Origin: JAAYVZ01 sp035384965
GTDB taxonomy: Bacteria > Acidobacteriota > Thermoanaerobaculia > Thermoanaerobaculales > Thermoanaerobaculaceae
DNA: 64,000 bases
Assembly (NCBI GenBank): GCA_035384965.1
Contig: DAOOJE010000016.1
Location: 17,234-81,233 of the forward strand
Reading direction: 5' to 3'
Position numbers and translations under genes: made by a program. This document shows positions 8,060 through 17,800 of this stretch, piece after piece. The notes below the pieces were generated by a model. That model was not told the DNA's origin, did no database searches, and saw only the letters and a program-made list of their open reading frames with translations. Each line of letters begins with the position of its first letter. The stretch's first letter is position 1.

Positions 8060-9540
8060 GACCGGTGACGTTTCCAACCCTCGTGCTGGCGCTGGCGGGC
8101 GCCGTCATGGCTGCAGCGTGCGGCGGAAAGTCGGCGACGGCCGGAAGGTACTACTGCCCGATGCACCCGAGCTACGTCTCCGACCGCCCGGGCGACTGCC
8201 CGATCTGCAACATGAAGCTGGTGCAGGAGGCGGGCGCCGCGCAGCTCCCGCCTCCCGCCGCCGGGCAGCCAGAGGCAGGGCACGCGGGACACGCCACCGC
8301 CCCTGGCCCCCACACCTACATCTGCCCGATGTGCCCGGGGGTGACGTCCGACACGCCGGCCCGCTGCCCCACCTGCGGCATGAACCTGGTCGAGAAAAGG
8401 CCAGAGACTGCCGGCGGCGGCACGGCCGCCGGCCACGGGCCAGATGCGCCCGCCTCCGAAGCGTCCACCCTTCCTCCAAGGACGGCGCCGCTCGCCCTCG
8501 GGAGCGAGGCCCTGCGGCTGGCCGGGGTCCAGACGGCGGCGGCGCGGCTCGAGCGCCTGGCCAGGACGGTGCGCACGGTGGGCAGCGTGGTGCCGGACGA
8601 GACTCGCGTGCGGCACGTGCACACCAAGCTCGCCGGCTGGGTCGAGAGGCTGCACGTGAACACCGTCGGCCAGCCGGTCCGACCCGGGCAGCCGCTTCTC
8701 GACCTCTTTTCCCCCGAACTCGTGGCGAGCCAGGAGGAGCTGCTGCGCGCCCGCGAAGCCGCGGAGCGCTTTTCGGCCTCCAGCGTGCCGGAGGTCCGGC
8801 GCGGCGCCGCCGAGCTGCTCGAGGCGGCGCGGCGGCGGCTTGGTCTGCTCGACGTTCCGGCCAGCTTTATCGAGGAACTGGAGCGCACCGGCCAGGTGCG
8901 GCGGACCGTCACGTTCACGGCGCCGGTCGGCGGGACCGTCACCGCCAAGGCGGTGGTCGAGGGCCACCGGGTCGAGCCCGGGACCGAACTGTTCACGGTC
9001 ACCGACCTGTCGCACGTGTGGGTGGTCGCCGCCGTCCACGAGCAGGACGCGCCACTCGTGAAGGTCGGGCAGGAGGTGGAACTCGCTTTTCCGCACGCGT
9101 CGGCGATGCGGCTTGCCGGCCGCGTCGCCCTTGTCGAGCCGGCGCTGGACCCGGTCAGTCGTACCCTTGGACTCCGCATCGAGCTGCCGAACCCCGGGAT
9201 GGCGCTGCGTCCGGGGATGTTCGTCGACGCGCTGATCCGGGCCGGAGAAATCGAAGGGGTCGCGGTGCCGGACTCGGCGGTGCTGGAAACCGGCACGCGG
9301 CAGCTCGTGTTCGTGCAGGCCGGCGGCACGCTGCAGCCGCGGGAGGTGCGGCTGGCGCTGCGCCAGGGTGGCACCGCCATCCTTGCGTCGGGGCTCGCCG
9401 CCGGGGAGCAGGTGGCGGTGCGCGCCGCCTTCCTGCTCGACTCCGAGTCACGCTTGCGCGCCCTTTTCACCGCCCCACCCCCGGGCCAGGCAGAAGGCCA
9501 CGTGCACGGAGCAGGGCAAGCGCAGACGGGCGGGAGGTGA
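8056..9540 (+). CDS. cusB: RND periplasmic adaptor (CusB-like) lipoprotein with two heavy-metal-binding modules
   Basis: The membrane-fusion subunit that links the inner-membrane pump to the outer-membrane channel. The 494-residue protein begins with a lipobox-type signal (AVMAAAC), followed by two tandem heavy-metal-binding modules: YYCPMHPSY...CPICNMKL (about residues 31-57) and YICPMCPGV...CPTCGMNL (about 90-116), joined by a His/Pro linker. Then come the barrel-sandwich hybrid, helical hairpin and beta-barrel domains (from about residue 135). The double CPM...C-x-x-C-x-M module is typical of copper/silver adaptors. It overlaps the channel gene by four bases, with GGAGGT upstream. The last residues are His/Gly-rich (EGHVHGAGQ), another possible metal ligand. 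Confidence 0.9.
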   Translation: MRPVTFPTLVLALAGAVMAAACGGKSATAGRYYCPMHPSYVSDRPGDCPICNMKLVQEAGAAQLPPPAAGQPEAGHAGHATAPGPHTYICPMCPGVTSDTPARCPTCGMNLVEKRPETAGGGTAAGHGPDAPASEASTLPPRTAPLALGSEALRLAGVQTAAARLERLARTVRTVGSVVPDETRVRHVHTKLAGWVERLHVNTVGQPVRPGQPLLDLFSPELVASQEELLRAREAAERFSASSVPEVRRGAAELLEAARRRLGLLDVPASFIEELERTGQVRRTVTFTAPVGGTVTAKAVVEGHRVEPGTELFTVTDLSHVWVVAAVHEQDAPLVKVGQEVELAFPHASAMRLAGRVALVEPALDPVSRTLGLRIELPNPGMALRPGMFVDALIRAGEIEGVAVPDSAVLETGTRQLVFVQAGGTLQPREVRLALRQGGTAILASGLAAGEQVAVRAAFLLDSESRLRALFTAPPPGQAEGHVHGAGQAQTGGR

Positions 9541-9655
9541 GCATGCATCACCCGACCCCATCGGCCCGTGCGCTGCACACACCACCTGCGACTCGGCGCC
9601 CGGAGTCTGTGCTGGCTGGCTCCTGCCTCGTGCCTGCCCGTTCGGGGGGTGGCGC

Positions 9656-12600
9656 ATGATCCGCCGCATCATCTCGTTCTCGGCTCACAACCGGTATCTG
9701 GTGCTGCTCGGCGTGGGCGCGCTTTGCGTCCTGGCCGGCCGGGTGTTGCAGGACATCCGTCTCGACGCCCTGCCCGACCTTTCCGACACCCAGGTCATCG
9801 TCTACTCGCGCTGGGACCGCTCGCCCGACATCCTCGAGGACCAGGTCACCTACCCGATCGTCTCGGGGCTCCTCGGCGCCCCCCGGGTGAAGGCGGTGCG
9901 CGGCTTTTCGGACTTCGGGTTCTCGTTCGTGTACGTCATCTTCGAGGATGGCACCGACCTCTACTGGGCCCGCTCGCGAGTGGCCGAGCACCTCTCGAGG
10001 ATCGGCCCGCAGCTCCCGCCCGGGGTGCGCACCGAACTCGGACCGGACGCCACGGGGCTCGGGTGGGTGTTCCAGTACGCCCTCGTCGATCAATCCGGCC
10101 GCCACGGCCTCGACGAGCTGCGGACGTTCCAGGACTGGACGCTGCGTTACGCGCTGCAGGCGGTGCCGGGCGTGGCCGAGGTAGCGTCGTTCGGCGGCAT
10201 GCAGCGCCAGCTCCAGGTCACCGCCGACCCCAACCGGTTGCGCGCCTACGGCGTGGCGCTGGAGGAGGTGGTGCGCGCCGTCGCGCGGTCCAACGGCGAG
10301 ACCGGCGGGCGAGTGCTCGAAATCGCCGGCGCCGAGTACATGGTGCGGGCCCGCGGCTATGCCAGGACGCCCGAGGACCTCGCGCAGGCGGTGCTCGTGG
10401 TCACACCAGGCGGTGTACCGGTGAGGCTCGGGGACGTCGCCAGAGTCGAGTGGGGCCCCGAGATCCGGCGCGGTGTGGCCGATCTCAACGGGCTCGGCGA
10501 TCACGTGGGCGGAATCGTCGTGATGCGCCACGGCGAAAACGCCCTCAACGTCATCCGGGCAGTCCAGGCGCGCCTGGCAGAACTCACACCGTCGCTGCCG
10601 GCCGGCGTCGAGGTGGTGACCACCTACGACCGCTCGACGCTCATCGAGCGCGCCATCCGCACCCTCACCGACGAGCTGCTGTGGGCGATGATCATCGTCT
10701 CGATCGTGATCCTGGTCTTCCTGTGGCACCTGCCCTCGGCGTTCGTGCCGATCCTCACCATCCCCGTTTCCGTGCTGCTCTCGTTCATTCCGCTCTACCT
10801 GCTCGGGATCACCGTCAACCTCATGTCGCTGGCCGGGATTGCCATCTCGATCGGGGTGCTGGTGGACGGCGCGATCGTGGAGGTGGAAAACGCCTACAAC
10901 CGCATCCACCGCTGGCGGAACGAGGGTCGGCCGGGGAGCTTCTTCGCGGTGCGCCTCGAGGCACTGCTCGAGGTCGGCCCCTCGGTGTTCTTTTCGCTGC
11001 TCGTGATTGCCGTGGCGTTCCTGCCGATCTTCGCGCTCGTCGACCAGGAGGGCCGGCTGTTCGGGCCCCTCGCCACCTCGAAAAACCTCACCATGGCGCT
11101 CGCCGCGCTGCTGGCCATCACCCTCGACCCGGCGATGCGCATGCTGTTCGCCCGCGTCGATCCGTTCACCTTCCGCCCCCGCTGGCTGTCATGGCTGGCC
11201 AGCAAGGTGTTCGTCGGCACGTATGTGGCCGAGGAACGCCACCCCGTGAGCCGGGTCCTGTTCCGCCTCTACGAGCCGGCGTGTCGGCTCGTGCTGCGGC
11301 ACCCGTGGAAGACCGTGCTCGCTGCGGCCGGCATCGTGGCGGTGTCGATCCCCGTCTACCTCCGCCTCGGCAGGGAGTTCATGCCGCCTCTCAACGAGGG
11401 CTCGATTCTCTACATGCCGACGACACTCCCTGGCATCTCCGCGGCGCAGGCCCAGGAGCTGCTGCAAACCCAGGATCGCATCCTGCGCTCGTTTCCCGAG
11501 GTCGAGCGGGTGCACGGCAAGGCGGGGCGCGCCGAGACCTCGACCGACCCGGCGCCGTTCTCGATGATGGAGACTGTCGTCATGCTCAGGCCGGAGGAGG
11601 AATGGCGCCCGAAGCCGACGTGGTACTCGTCCTGGGCGCCGCCCTGGCTGGCCCGCTTGCTGCGCCCGTTCTGGCCCGACCGCATCGGCTGGGACGAGCT
11701 CGTCGAGGAGATGGACCGGCACTTGCGCATCCCCGGCCAGACCAACGCCTGGACGATGCCGATCAAGGCGCGCATCGACATGCTTTCGACCGGTGTCCGC
11801 ACCCCGGTGGGGATCAAGGTGCTGGGGGCCGACATCGCCGAGATCGAGCGGCTGGGAAGCCAGCTCGAGCTGCTGCTGAGCACGCTGCCCGGCACCCGCT
11901 CGGTGTTCGCCGAGCGCGTGGCGGGGGGCTACTTCCTCGACCTCGTGCCGCGCCGCGACCAGCTCGCCCGCCACGGCGTGACCGTCGAGGCGCTGCAGAT
12001 GACGATCATGGCGGCCGTGGGCGGCGAGAACGTCACGACGGTCGTGGACGGGCGTGCCCGTTACCCGGTCAACGTGCGCTACCCGCGCGAGCTGCGCGAC
12101 GATCCGGAGCAGCTGCGCCGCGTCCTCGTGGCCACCCCTTCGGGCGCCCAGGTGCCGCTCGGGCAGCTCGCCGACGTCCAGCTCCTCCAGGGCCCCTCGA
12201 TGCTCCGCAACGAAAACGGCTTCCTTGCCGGTTACGTGTACGTCGACGTGGCGGGCCGCGACATCGGCAGCTGGGTGCAGGAGGCAAAGCAGCTCGTGGC
12301 GGAGCGGCTGCGCTTGCCGGCCGGCTACGTGCTGTCGTGGTCCGGGCAGTACGAGAACATGCTCCGGGTTCGGGAACGGCTGCAGGTCGTGGTGCCGATC
12401 ACCCTCGCGCTGATCTTCGTGTTGCTGTACGCCAACACCCGCTCCGCGTTCAAGACGGGCGTCGTGCTGCTGGCCGTGCCGTTCTCGGCCGTCGGGGCGA
12501 TCTGGCTCTTCTGGCTGCTGGACTACAACGTCTCGATTGCCGCCTGGGTGGGGATGATCGCGCTGCTCGGCCTGGACGCCGAGACCGGGGTGTTCATGCT

Positions 12601-12934
12601 GCTGTTTCTGGATCTCTCGTGGGAGGAGTATCGGCGCAAGGGGCTGCTCGCCACACCGGCCGGGATCGACGAGGCGATCGTGCACGGCGCGGTGCGCCGC
12701 AGCCGCCCCAAGGCCATGACCGTCATCGCCTCGTTCATGGGCCTGCTGCCGATTCTCCTTTCCACCGCCACCGGCGCCGACCTCATGAAGCGCATTGCGG
12801 CGCCGATGATCGGCGGCCTGGTGACCTCGTTCCTCCTCGAGCTGCTGGTCTACCCGGCCGTCTACAAGCTCTGGCGCCGGAGGCAGCTGCGCCGGGCTGC
12901 TACGGGGCAGCAACCAGGGGAAGGTACACGGTGA
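9656..12934 (+). CDS. cusA: Heavy-metal efflux RND pump (CusA/CzcA family)
   Basis: A proton-driven inner-membrane pump of 1092 residues, the normal size for heavy-metal RND proteins. It has TM1 at about residue 12, large periplasmic loops, and the HME-RND transmembrane signature IGVLVDGAIVEVENAYNR near residue 400, whose Asp and Glu belong to the proton relay. The periplasmic segment GKAGRAETSTDPAPFSMMET carries the Met residues expected of copper/silver transporters, so Cu(I)/Ag(I) is favoured over Co/Zn/Cd; this is an inference from motif type. A second copy of the TM repeat with AAWVGMIALLGLDAETGVFM closes the C-terminal half. The gap of 115 bases to cusB holds no convincing gene. Its end overlaps the convergent kinase by 35 bases. 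Confidence 0.93.
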   Translation: MIRRIISFSAHNRYLVLLGVGALCVLAGRVLQDIRLDALPDLSDTQVIVYSRWDRSPDILEDQVTYPIVSGLLGAPRVKAVRGFSDFGFSFVYVIFEDGTDLYWARSRVAEHLSRIGPQLPPGVRTELGPDATGLGWVFQYALVDQSGRHGLDELRTFQDWTLRYALQAVPGVAEVASFGGMQRQLQVTADPNRLRAYGVALEEVVRAVARSNGETGGRVLEIAGAEYMVRARGYARTPEDLAQAVLVVTPGGVPVRLGDVARVEWGPEIRRGVADLNGLGDHVGGIVVMRHGENALNVIRAVQARLAELTPSLPAGVEVVTTYDRSTLIERAIRTLTDELLWAMIIVSIVILVFLWHLPSAFVPILTIPVSVLLSFIPLYLLGITVNLMSLAGIAISIGVLVDGAIVEVENAYNRIHRWRNEGRPGSFFAVRLEALLEVGPSVFFSLLVIAVAFLPIFALVDQEGRLFGPLATSKNLTMALAALLAITLDPAMRMLFARVDPFTFRPRWLSWLASKVFVGTYVAEERHPVSRVLFRLYEPACRLVLRHPWKTVLAAAGIVAVSIPVYLRLGREFMPPLNEGSILYMPTTLPGISAAQAQELLQTQDRILRSFPEVERVHGKAGRAETSTDPAPFSMMETVVMLRPEEEWRPKPTWYSSWAPPWLARLLRPFWPDRIGWDELVEEMDRHLRIPGQTNAWTMPIKARIDMLSTGVRTPVGIKVLGADIAEIERLGSQLELLLSTLPGTRSVFAERVAGGYFLDLVPRRDQLARHGVTVEALQMTIMAAVGGENVTTVVDGRARYPVNVRYPRELRDDPEQLRRVLVATPSGAQVPLGQLADVQLLQGPSMLRNENGFLAGYVYVDVAGRDIGSWVQEAKQLVAERLRLPAGYVLSWSGQYENMLRVRERLQVVVPITLALIFVLLYANTRSAFKTGVVLLAVPFSAVGAIWLFWLLDYNVSIAAWVGMIALLGLDAETGVFMLLFLDLSWEEYRRKGLLATPAGIDEAIVHGAVRRSRPKAMTVIASFMGLLPILLSTATGADLMKRIAAPMIGGLVTSFLLELLVYPAVYKLWRRRQLRRAATGQQPGEGTR

Positions 12935-14735
12935 AGGTCGTGCCGCGGCCCTCGTCGCTTTCGACGCTGATGCGGCCGCCCATCTTTTCCACGAGTTCCT
13001 TGACGATGACGAGCCCGAGACCGGTGCCCGACGCGAACGGCTTGGCGTTGGGCGCCCGGAAGAACTCGGTGAAAAGCCGCGGCAGCGCGTCAGCCGGGAT
13101 GCCGATGCCGGTGTCGCTGATCGCCACCTCGGCCTGGGCGTCGGCCCGGTCGACCCGCACCACGACGGCGCCGCCCTCCGGGGTGTACTTGACGGCGTTG
13201 CCGACCAGGTTGAGGAAGACCCTGAAGAGGCTTTCGGCGTTGGCGCGGACTGCCACCCCGGCCGCGCCCTCGAGGTCGAGCCTGAGCACGAGGCGGCGTT
13301 CCTGTACCTGCGGCTGCAGATGCTCGACCACGCGCCGGATCACCTCGGCGAGCTGCACGTCTTCGGTCTCGGCGTGCTCCATGCCGGTACGCCCGGCCGC
13401 CAGCTCCAGCAGGTCGTCGATGAGCATGCGCAGGGTGTCCAGGCGCCGGGCCACGCGCTGGATGAAGTCGCGCTGCTTGTCGTCGAGCGGCCCGAGGTAG
13501 CCGCCGAGCAAAGCGCGGAGGATCGAGTCGGCGCCGGCCACCGGCGCCCGCAACTCGTGGGTGACCATGCGCACGAACCTGGACTTGTCCTGGTCGAGCT
13601 TGCGCAGCGCTCCGAACGCCAGGGCGTTCTCGACCGCCAGCGCCCCCTGGGCGGCGATCGCTTCCAGGAAGCGCGCGTCCTCGGGGGAAAAGGCGCGCTC
13701 TCTCGTGGAGTACGCCCGGATCACCCCGAGCACCCGCTCCTTGCCGCGCAGCGGCACGAAGAGAATGGAGCGGATCTGCTCGGCGGCGATGGCCGCCGGA
13801 TACTGCAGGCGCCTGAGGCCCTCCGTCTCCTGGACGATCAGCGACCGCCCCGACAGCACCACCTCGCTGAGAATCGGCGAGTGGCTCAGCAGCACCGGAC
13901 CCTTGGCGAGGTAGGCCTCGGAAAGCCCCACCGCGGCCGCCTCGTCGAGGCGGGTGTGGGTGGGGTCCACGAGGCCCACGGCCACTCCGTGCACGCCCAT
14001 CGCCTCGGCGGTCGCCTCGGCCAGCCGCTGCAGGACCTCTCCTAGTTCGAGCGAGGACCCCACTGCTTGCAGACCGAAGTACAGCGTGGCGAGCCGCTCC
14101 TCGCCGCGCCTCGCGCGCTCGGCGAGGGTCGAGGCGATATAAAACGACACCGTCCCCAGCAGCGTGAACGTCCCCAGGATGCCGAGCACGAAAGCCGGCT
14201 CCGCGAACGCCTCCCCGGGCAGGAACCCCTCGAGGTGGCGGTGCGGCATCCATTCCGAGCCCTCCGCGGCGGCGAGCACCATGGTGAGCAGCACGGCGGC
14301 TGCCGCGTAGACCGCGGCGGTTGCCCGCTCGAACAGCAGCGAGGCCACGATGATGTGGAACAGGAAAAAGATGATGACGGGGCTCTCGACCCCGCCGGTG
14401 AGATGGATGAGCACAAGCATCGCTGCCCAGTCGAGGATCAGCTCGAGATGGGTCAGGCGCGTGGCCAGGGAAGACCTCGGCCCGCCCGTCTTCTTCAGGC
14501 GCTCGAACGCCAGCCACAGCGCCGCGTTGTAGGCGAGAATCGCGAGCCCCACGACCGCCATGGGCGCCACGGGAACGCCGACGCCGAACAGCCGCCGCGC
14601 CAGCACGGTTGCCGCCAGGACCCCCAGACCGGCCCCCCAGCGCAGCCGGAGCAGCCACGGACCGGTGGCGACCACGTCGTCGGCGTGCGAGATCGGCAGC
14701 CAGTCGATGCCAGAGTGGGAACGCGCAGCCGTCAC
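12900..14735 (-). CDS. Membrane sensor histidine kinase with GAF domain
   Basis: A 611-residue kinase: about six membrane helices (residues 30-205, MASE-like), a GAF domain (about 215-375), HisKA with the phospho-accepting His393 in VTHELRAP, and a HATPase domain with N-box NLVGNAVKYTPEGG, DTGIGIP and GTGLGLVIVK. All catalytic boxes are intact. No response regulator is adjacent, so its partner is unknown; the nearest one in the window is the CheY-like gene at 54380. It converges on the pump gene with a 35-bp overlap of coding ends, so antisense interference is possible. The start is a GTG with GAGGGG upstream. Confidence 0.9.
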   Translation of the reverse strand: MTAARSHSGIDWLPISHADDVVATGPWLLRLRWGAGLGVLAATVLARRLFGVGVPVAPMAVVGLAILAYNAALWLAFERLKKTGGPRSSLATRLTHLELILDWAAMLVLIHLTGGVESPVIIFFLFHIIVASLLFERATAAVYAAAAVLLTMVLAAAEGSEWMPHRHLEGFLPGEAFAEPAFVLGILGTFTLLGTVSFYIASTLAERARRGEERLATLYFGLQAVGSSLELGEVLQRLAEATAEAMGVHGVAVGLVDPTHTRLDEAAAVGLSEAYLAKGPVLLSHSPILSEVVLSGRSLIVQETEGLRRLQYPAAIAAEQIRSILFVPLRGKERVLGVIRAYSTRERAFSPEDARFLEAIAAQGALAVENALAFGALRKLDQDKSRFVRMVTHELRAPVAGADSILRALLGGYLGPLDDKQRDFIQRVARRLDTLRMLIDDLLELAAGRTGMEHAETEDVQLAEVIRRVVEHLQPQVQERRLVLRLDLEGAAGVAVRANAESLFRVFLNLVGNAVKYTPEGGAVVVRVDRADAQAEVAISDTGIGIPADALPRLFTEFFRAPNAKPFASGTGLGLVIVKELVEKMGGRISVESDEGRGTTFTVYLPLVAAP

Positions 14736-14856
14736 CGGGGCCCCTCGTGCATCTTGCCACAGGTGGGCCTCCGGGTGCCCGACGAGGTCCGCACCGCTTC
14801 CCGCGCCCTGGAGGTTCGCGACGATGATGCGGGCGGCCGGGGCGCCGGCACGACCG

Positions 14857-17800
14857 TCAGTGGAAGTCGCGCGAGGGGGTGGCCGGGGCGTCCACGAGCA
14901 GCGGGCGACAGCGCAGCGCCTTGACGGTGATGACGCCGTCGCGCGACTGCACCGGCCCCTCGACCTCGAGCAGGGCGTGGGCGGTGATCACCTGCCGGTG
15001 CGCGGCGTAGACGTCGGGGGTGAAGACGACGTTGGCCAAACCCCACTCGTCCTCGAGCGTCGCGAAGCACATCCCCTTCGCAGTGCCCGGACGCTGGCGC
15101 ACGATGCACACTCCCCCCACCCGCACCCACCGCCCGTGCGGCTGGCGGGCGAGCTCGGCGGACGAGAGCACGCCCCGCGCCCGCAGCTCACGGCGCCGGC
15201 GTGCCAGCGGGTGCACTCCCACCGTCATGCCCGCCCCCAGGTAGTCGGCCGCATACCGCTCGTCGAGCGTCATCTCCGGCAGGGGGCTCGGACCGGGGTC
15301 GGGCTGCATCGCCTGGGCCAGCGGGGGCCGCCGCCCGTCCAGCGCCCCGATCTGCCAGAGCGCCGAGCGCCGCGTCTGCCCGAGCGAGGCGAAGGCGCCA
15401 ATCGAGGCGAGCGCCTCAAGCTCCGCTTGCCGGAGCCGGCCGCGCGCCGCCACGTCCCGCACCGACTCGAACGGCCGCTGCCGGGCCTGCTCGGCAATTC
15501 GCCGCGCCGCCTCTTCGCGCAGCCCCCGCACGAACCGCAGCCCCAACCGGACCGCCAAGCCGGGGGTCCGGGGGCTGGCTCTCGCCTCGGGACGCTCGAT
15601 CCTCGAGCGGGAGAAGCCTTCGTTCACCGACTGCCGGCCGCCGATCGCCGTTTCCCCTGCACCCCGGCTGCCGGGGCCCTTTGCCACCTCCAGCCGGCAG
15701 GTGAACCCGGAGCTGTTGACGTCGATGGGGAGAACGACCACGCCGTGCCGCCGGGCATCCTGGATCAGCGTGGCCGGTTGATAGAAACCCATCGGCCAGG
15801 CGTTCAGGAGGGCGCACAGGAACGCCTCCGGGTGGTGGCACTTGAGGTACGCCGAGGCGTAGGCGATGAGGGCGAAGCTGGCGGCGTGCGACTCCGGGAA
15901 ACCGTAGAGCGCGAACGAGGTGATCCCCAGCACGATGTCGTCGGCGGCCTTGCCGGTGATGCCCCGCGCCGCCATCCCCTCGCGGAGCTGCCGCTCGAGC
16001 TTCGCCATGCGCTCCACCGAGCGCTTGGCGGCCATGGCGCGGCGCAGCTCCTCGGCCTGCCCGCCGGAAAACCCCGCCGCCACCATGGCGACCCGCATGA
16101 GCTGCTCCTGGAACAGCGGCACCCCCAGCGTGCGTTCGAGGATCGGCTCGAGGTCAGGATGGGGGTAGACGACCTTTTCCCGCCCCATGCGGCGGTTGAG
16201 GTAGGGATGCACCATCTTGCCGACGATCGGGCCGGGACGGATGATCGCCACCTCCACCACGAGGTCGTAGAAGCGCCGCGGGCGCATGCGCGGCAAGGTG
16301 GCCATCTGGGAGCGGCTTTCGATCTGGAACACCCCCACGGTGTCGGCCCGACCGATCATCTCGTACGTGGCCGGGTCGTCAGGCGGCAGGTGCGCGAGAT
16401 CCAGTTCCACCCCCTCGTGCTCCCGGACGAGCGGCACGGCCTCCTCGAGCGCCGCCAGCATCCCAAGCCCCAGGAGATCCACCTTGATGATCCCGAGGTC
16501 GGCGCAGTCGTCCTTGTCCCATTGAATGACGGTGCGGCCCGGCATCGCGGCCGGCTCGAGCGGCACGACGTCGTCGAGGCGCCCGCGGGCCAGCACCATC
16601 CCCCCCGAGTGCTGGCCGAGATGGCGGGGCAGGTGGAGCATGCGAGCCACCAGCTCGACCAGCAGCTTCCCGCGCCGCTCCTCGGGGGCGAGACCGATCT
16701 GCCGCATGAACCCGGCCAGGACCTCGCGCGGCTCGCCGCCGAAACCCCAGCCGATGAGCTTCGACAACCGACCGAGGTGCTCCTCGGCGAACCCCAGCAC
16801 CTTCCCCGCCTCGCGCACCGCCGAGCGCCCGCGGTACGTGATGACGTTGGCGGTCATGGCAGCGCCCCGCTCGCCATACGTGCGATACACGTGCTGGATC
16901 ACCTCCTCGCGGCGCGCCCCCGAGGGCAGGTCGAGGTCGATGTCCGGCCACTCTCCCCGCTCCTCGGAAAGAAAGCGCTCGAACAGCAGCTCCATGGCGA
17001 TGGGGTCCACGGCCGTGATGCCGAGCGCGTAGCACACTGCCGAGTTGGCCGCCGAGCCGCGCCCCTGCGCGAAGATGCCGCGCGAGCGGCAAAAGCGCAC
17101 GATGTCGTGCACCACCAGGAAATAGCCGGCCAGTCCGAGGCGCACGATGAGCGACAGCTCGCGATCGAGCTGGGCGCGCACTCGCGGCGTGATCGTGCGG
17201 TAGCGCTCGCGCGCCCCTGCTTCGGTGCGGGCGAACAGCTCCTCGGCCTCGCTGCGGTCTTCTTCCAGCCGGGCGCGCGGGAACCGGTACGGCAGGTCCT
17301 TCAGGCGGAAACCGCAGCGCGCGGCGATCCTGGCCGTGGCGGCGACCGCCTCCGGGAGATCGGCCCACAACCTTGCCATGGCGCCGGGAGAGCGCAGCAC
17401 CCGTGCGCGGTTGGCGTCCAGGCGGCGCCCGGCGGCATCCAGCGTGCAGTGCTCCCGCAAGCAAGTGAAGACGTCCACCAGCGGCCCGTCCTCGACCCGG
17501 ACGGCGAGAGCGTCCTGCGTCGCCACCACGGCCACGCCGAACCGGCGCGCCAGCCCCACCAGGGCAACGTTGCGCTCCTCTTCCCCGCGCAGCTGGTGCC
17601 GCTGCACCTCCACCGCCACCCGCTCCGGCCCGAACGCCTCCACGAGACGTTCCAGCACCGTGGCTGCCGCCTCCTCCCCGCCCCGCCGCCACGCCCGCAC
17701 GAGCGGCCCCGCTTCCCCCCCCGTGAGCGCCACGAGCCCGGACGCGTGCGCCGCCAGGGACTCCCAGTCTGCCTGCCCGCTCGAAAGGCAAAGGTCGAAG

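Noticed and set aside
9543..9659. A 38-codon frame between cusB and cusA
   Set aside because: Short, Pro/Ser/His-rich and overlaps the cusA start; the DNA includes degenerate CTCGTGCC words, so it looks like repeat sequence rather than a gene.
9548..10909. His/Asp-rich 453-codon minus-strand frame over the pump gene
   Set aside because: Its His/Asp/Glu-rich composition is the mirror of hydrophobic codons on the other strand; no domain.
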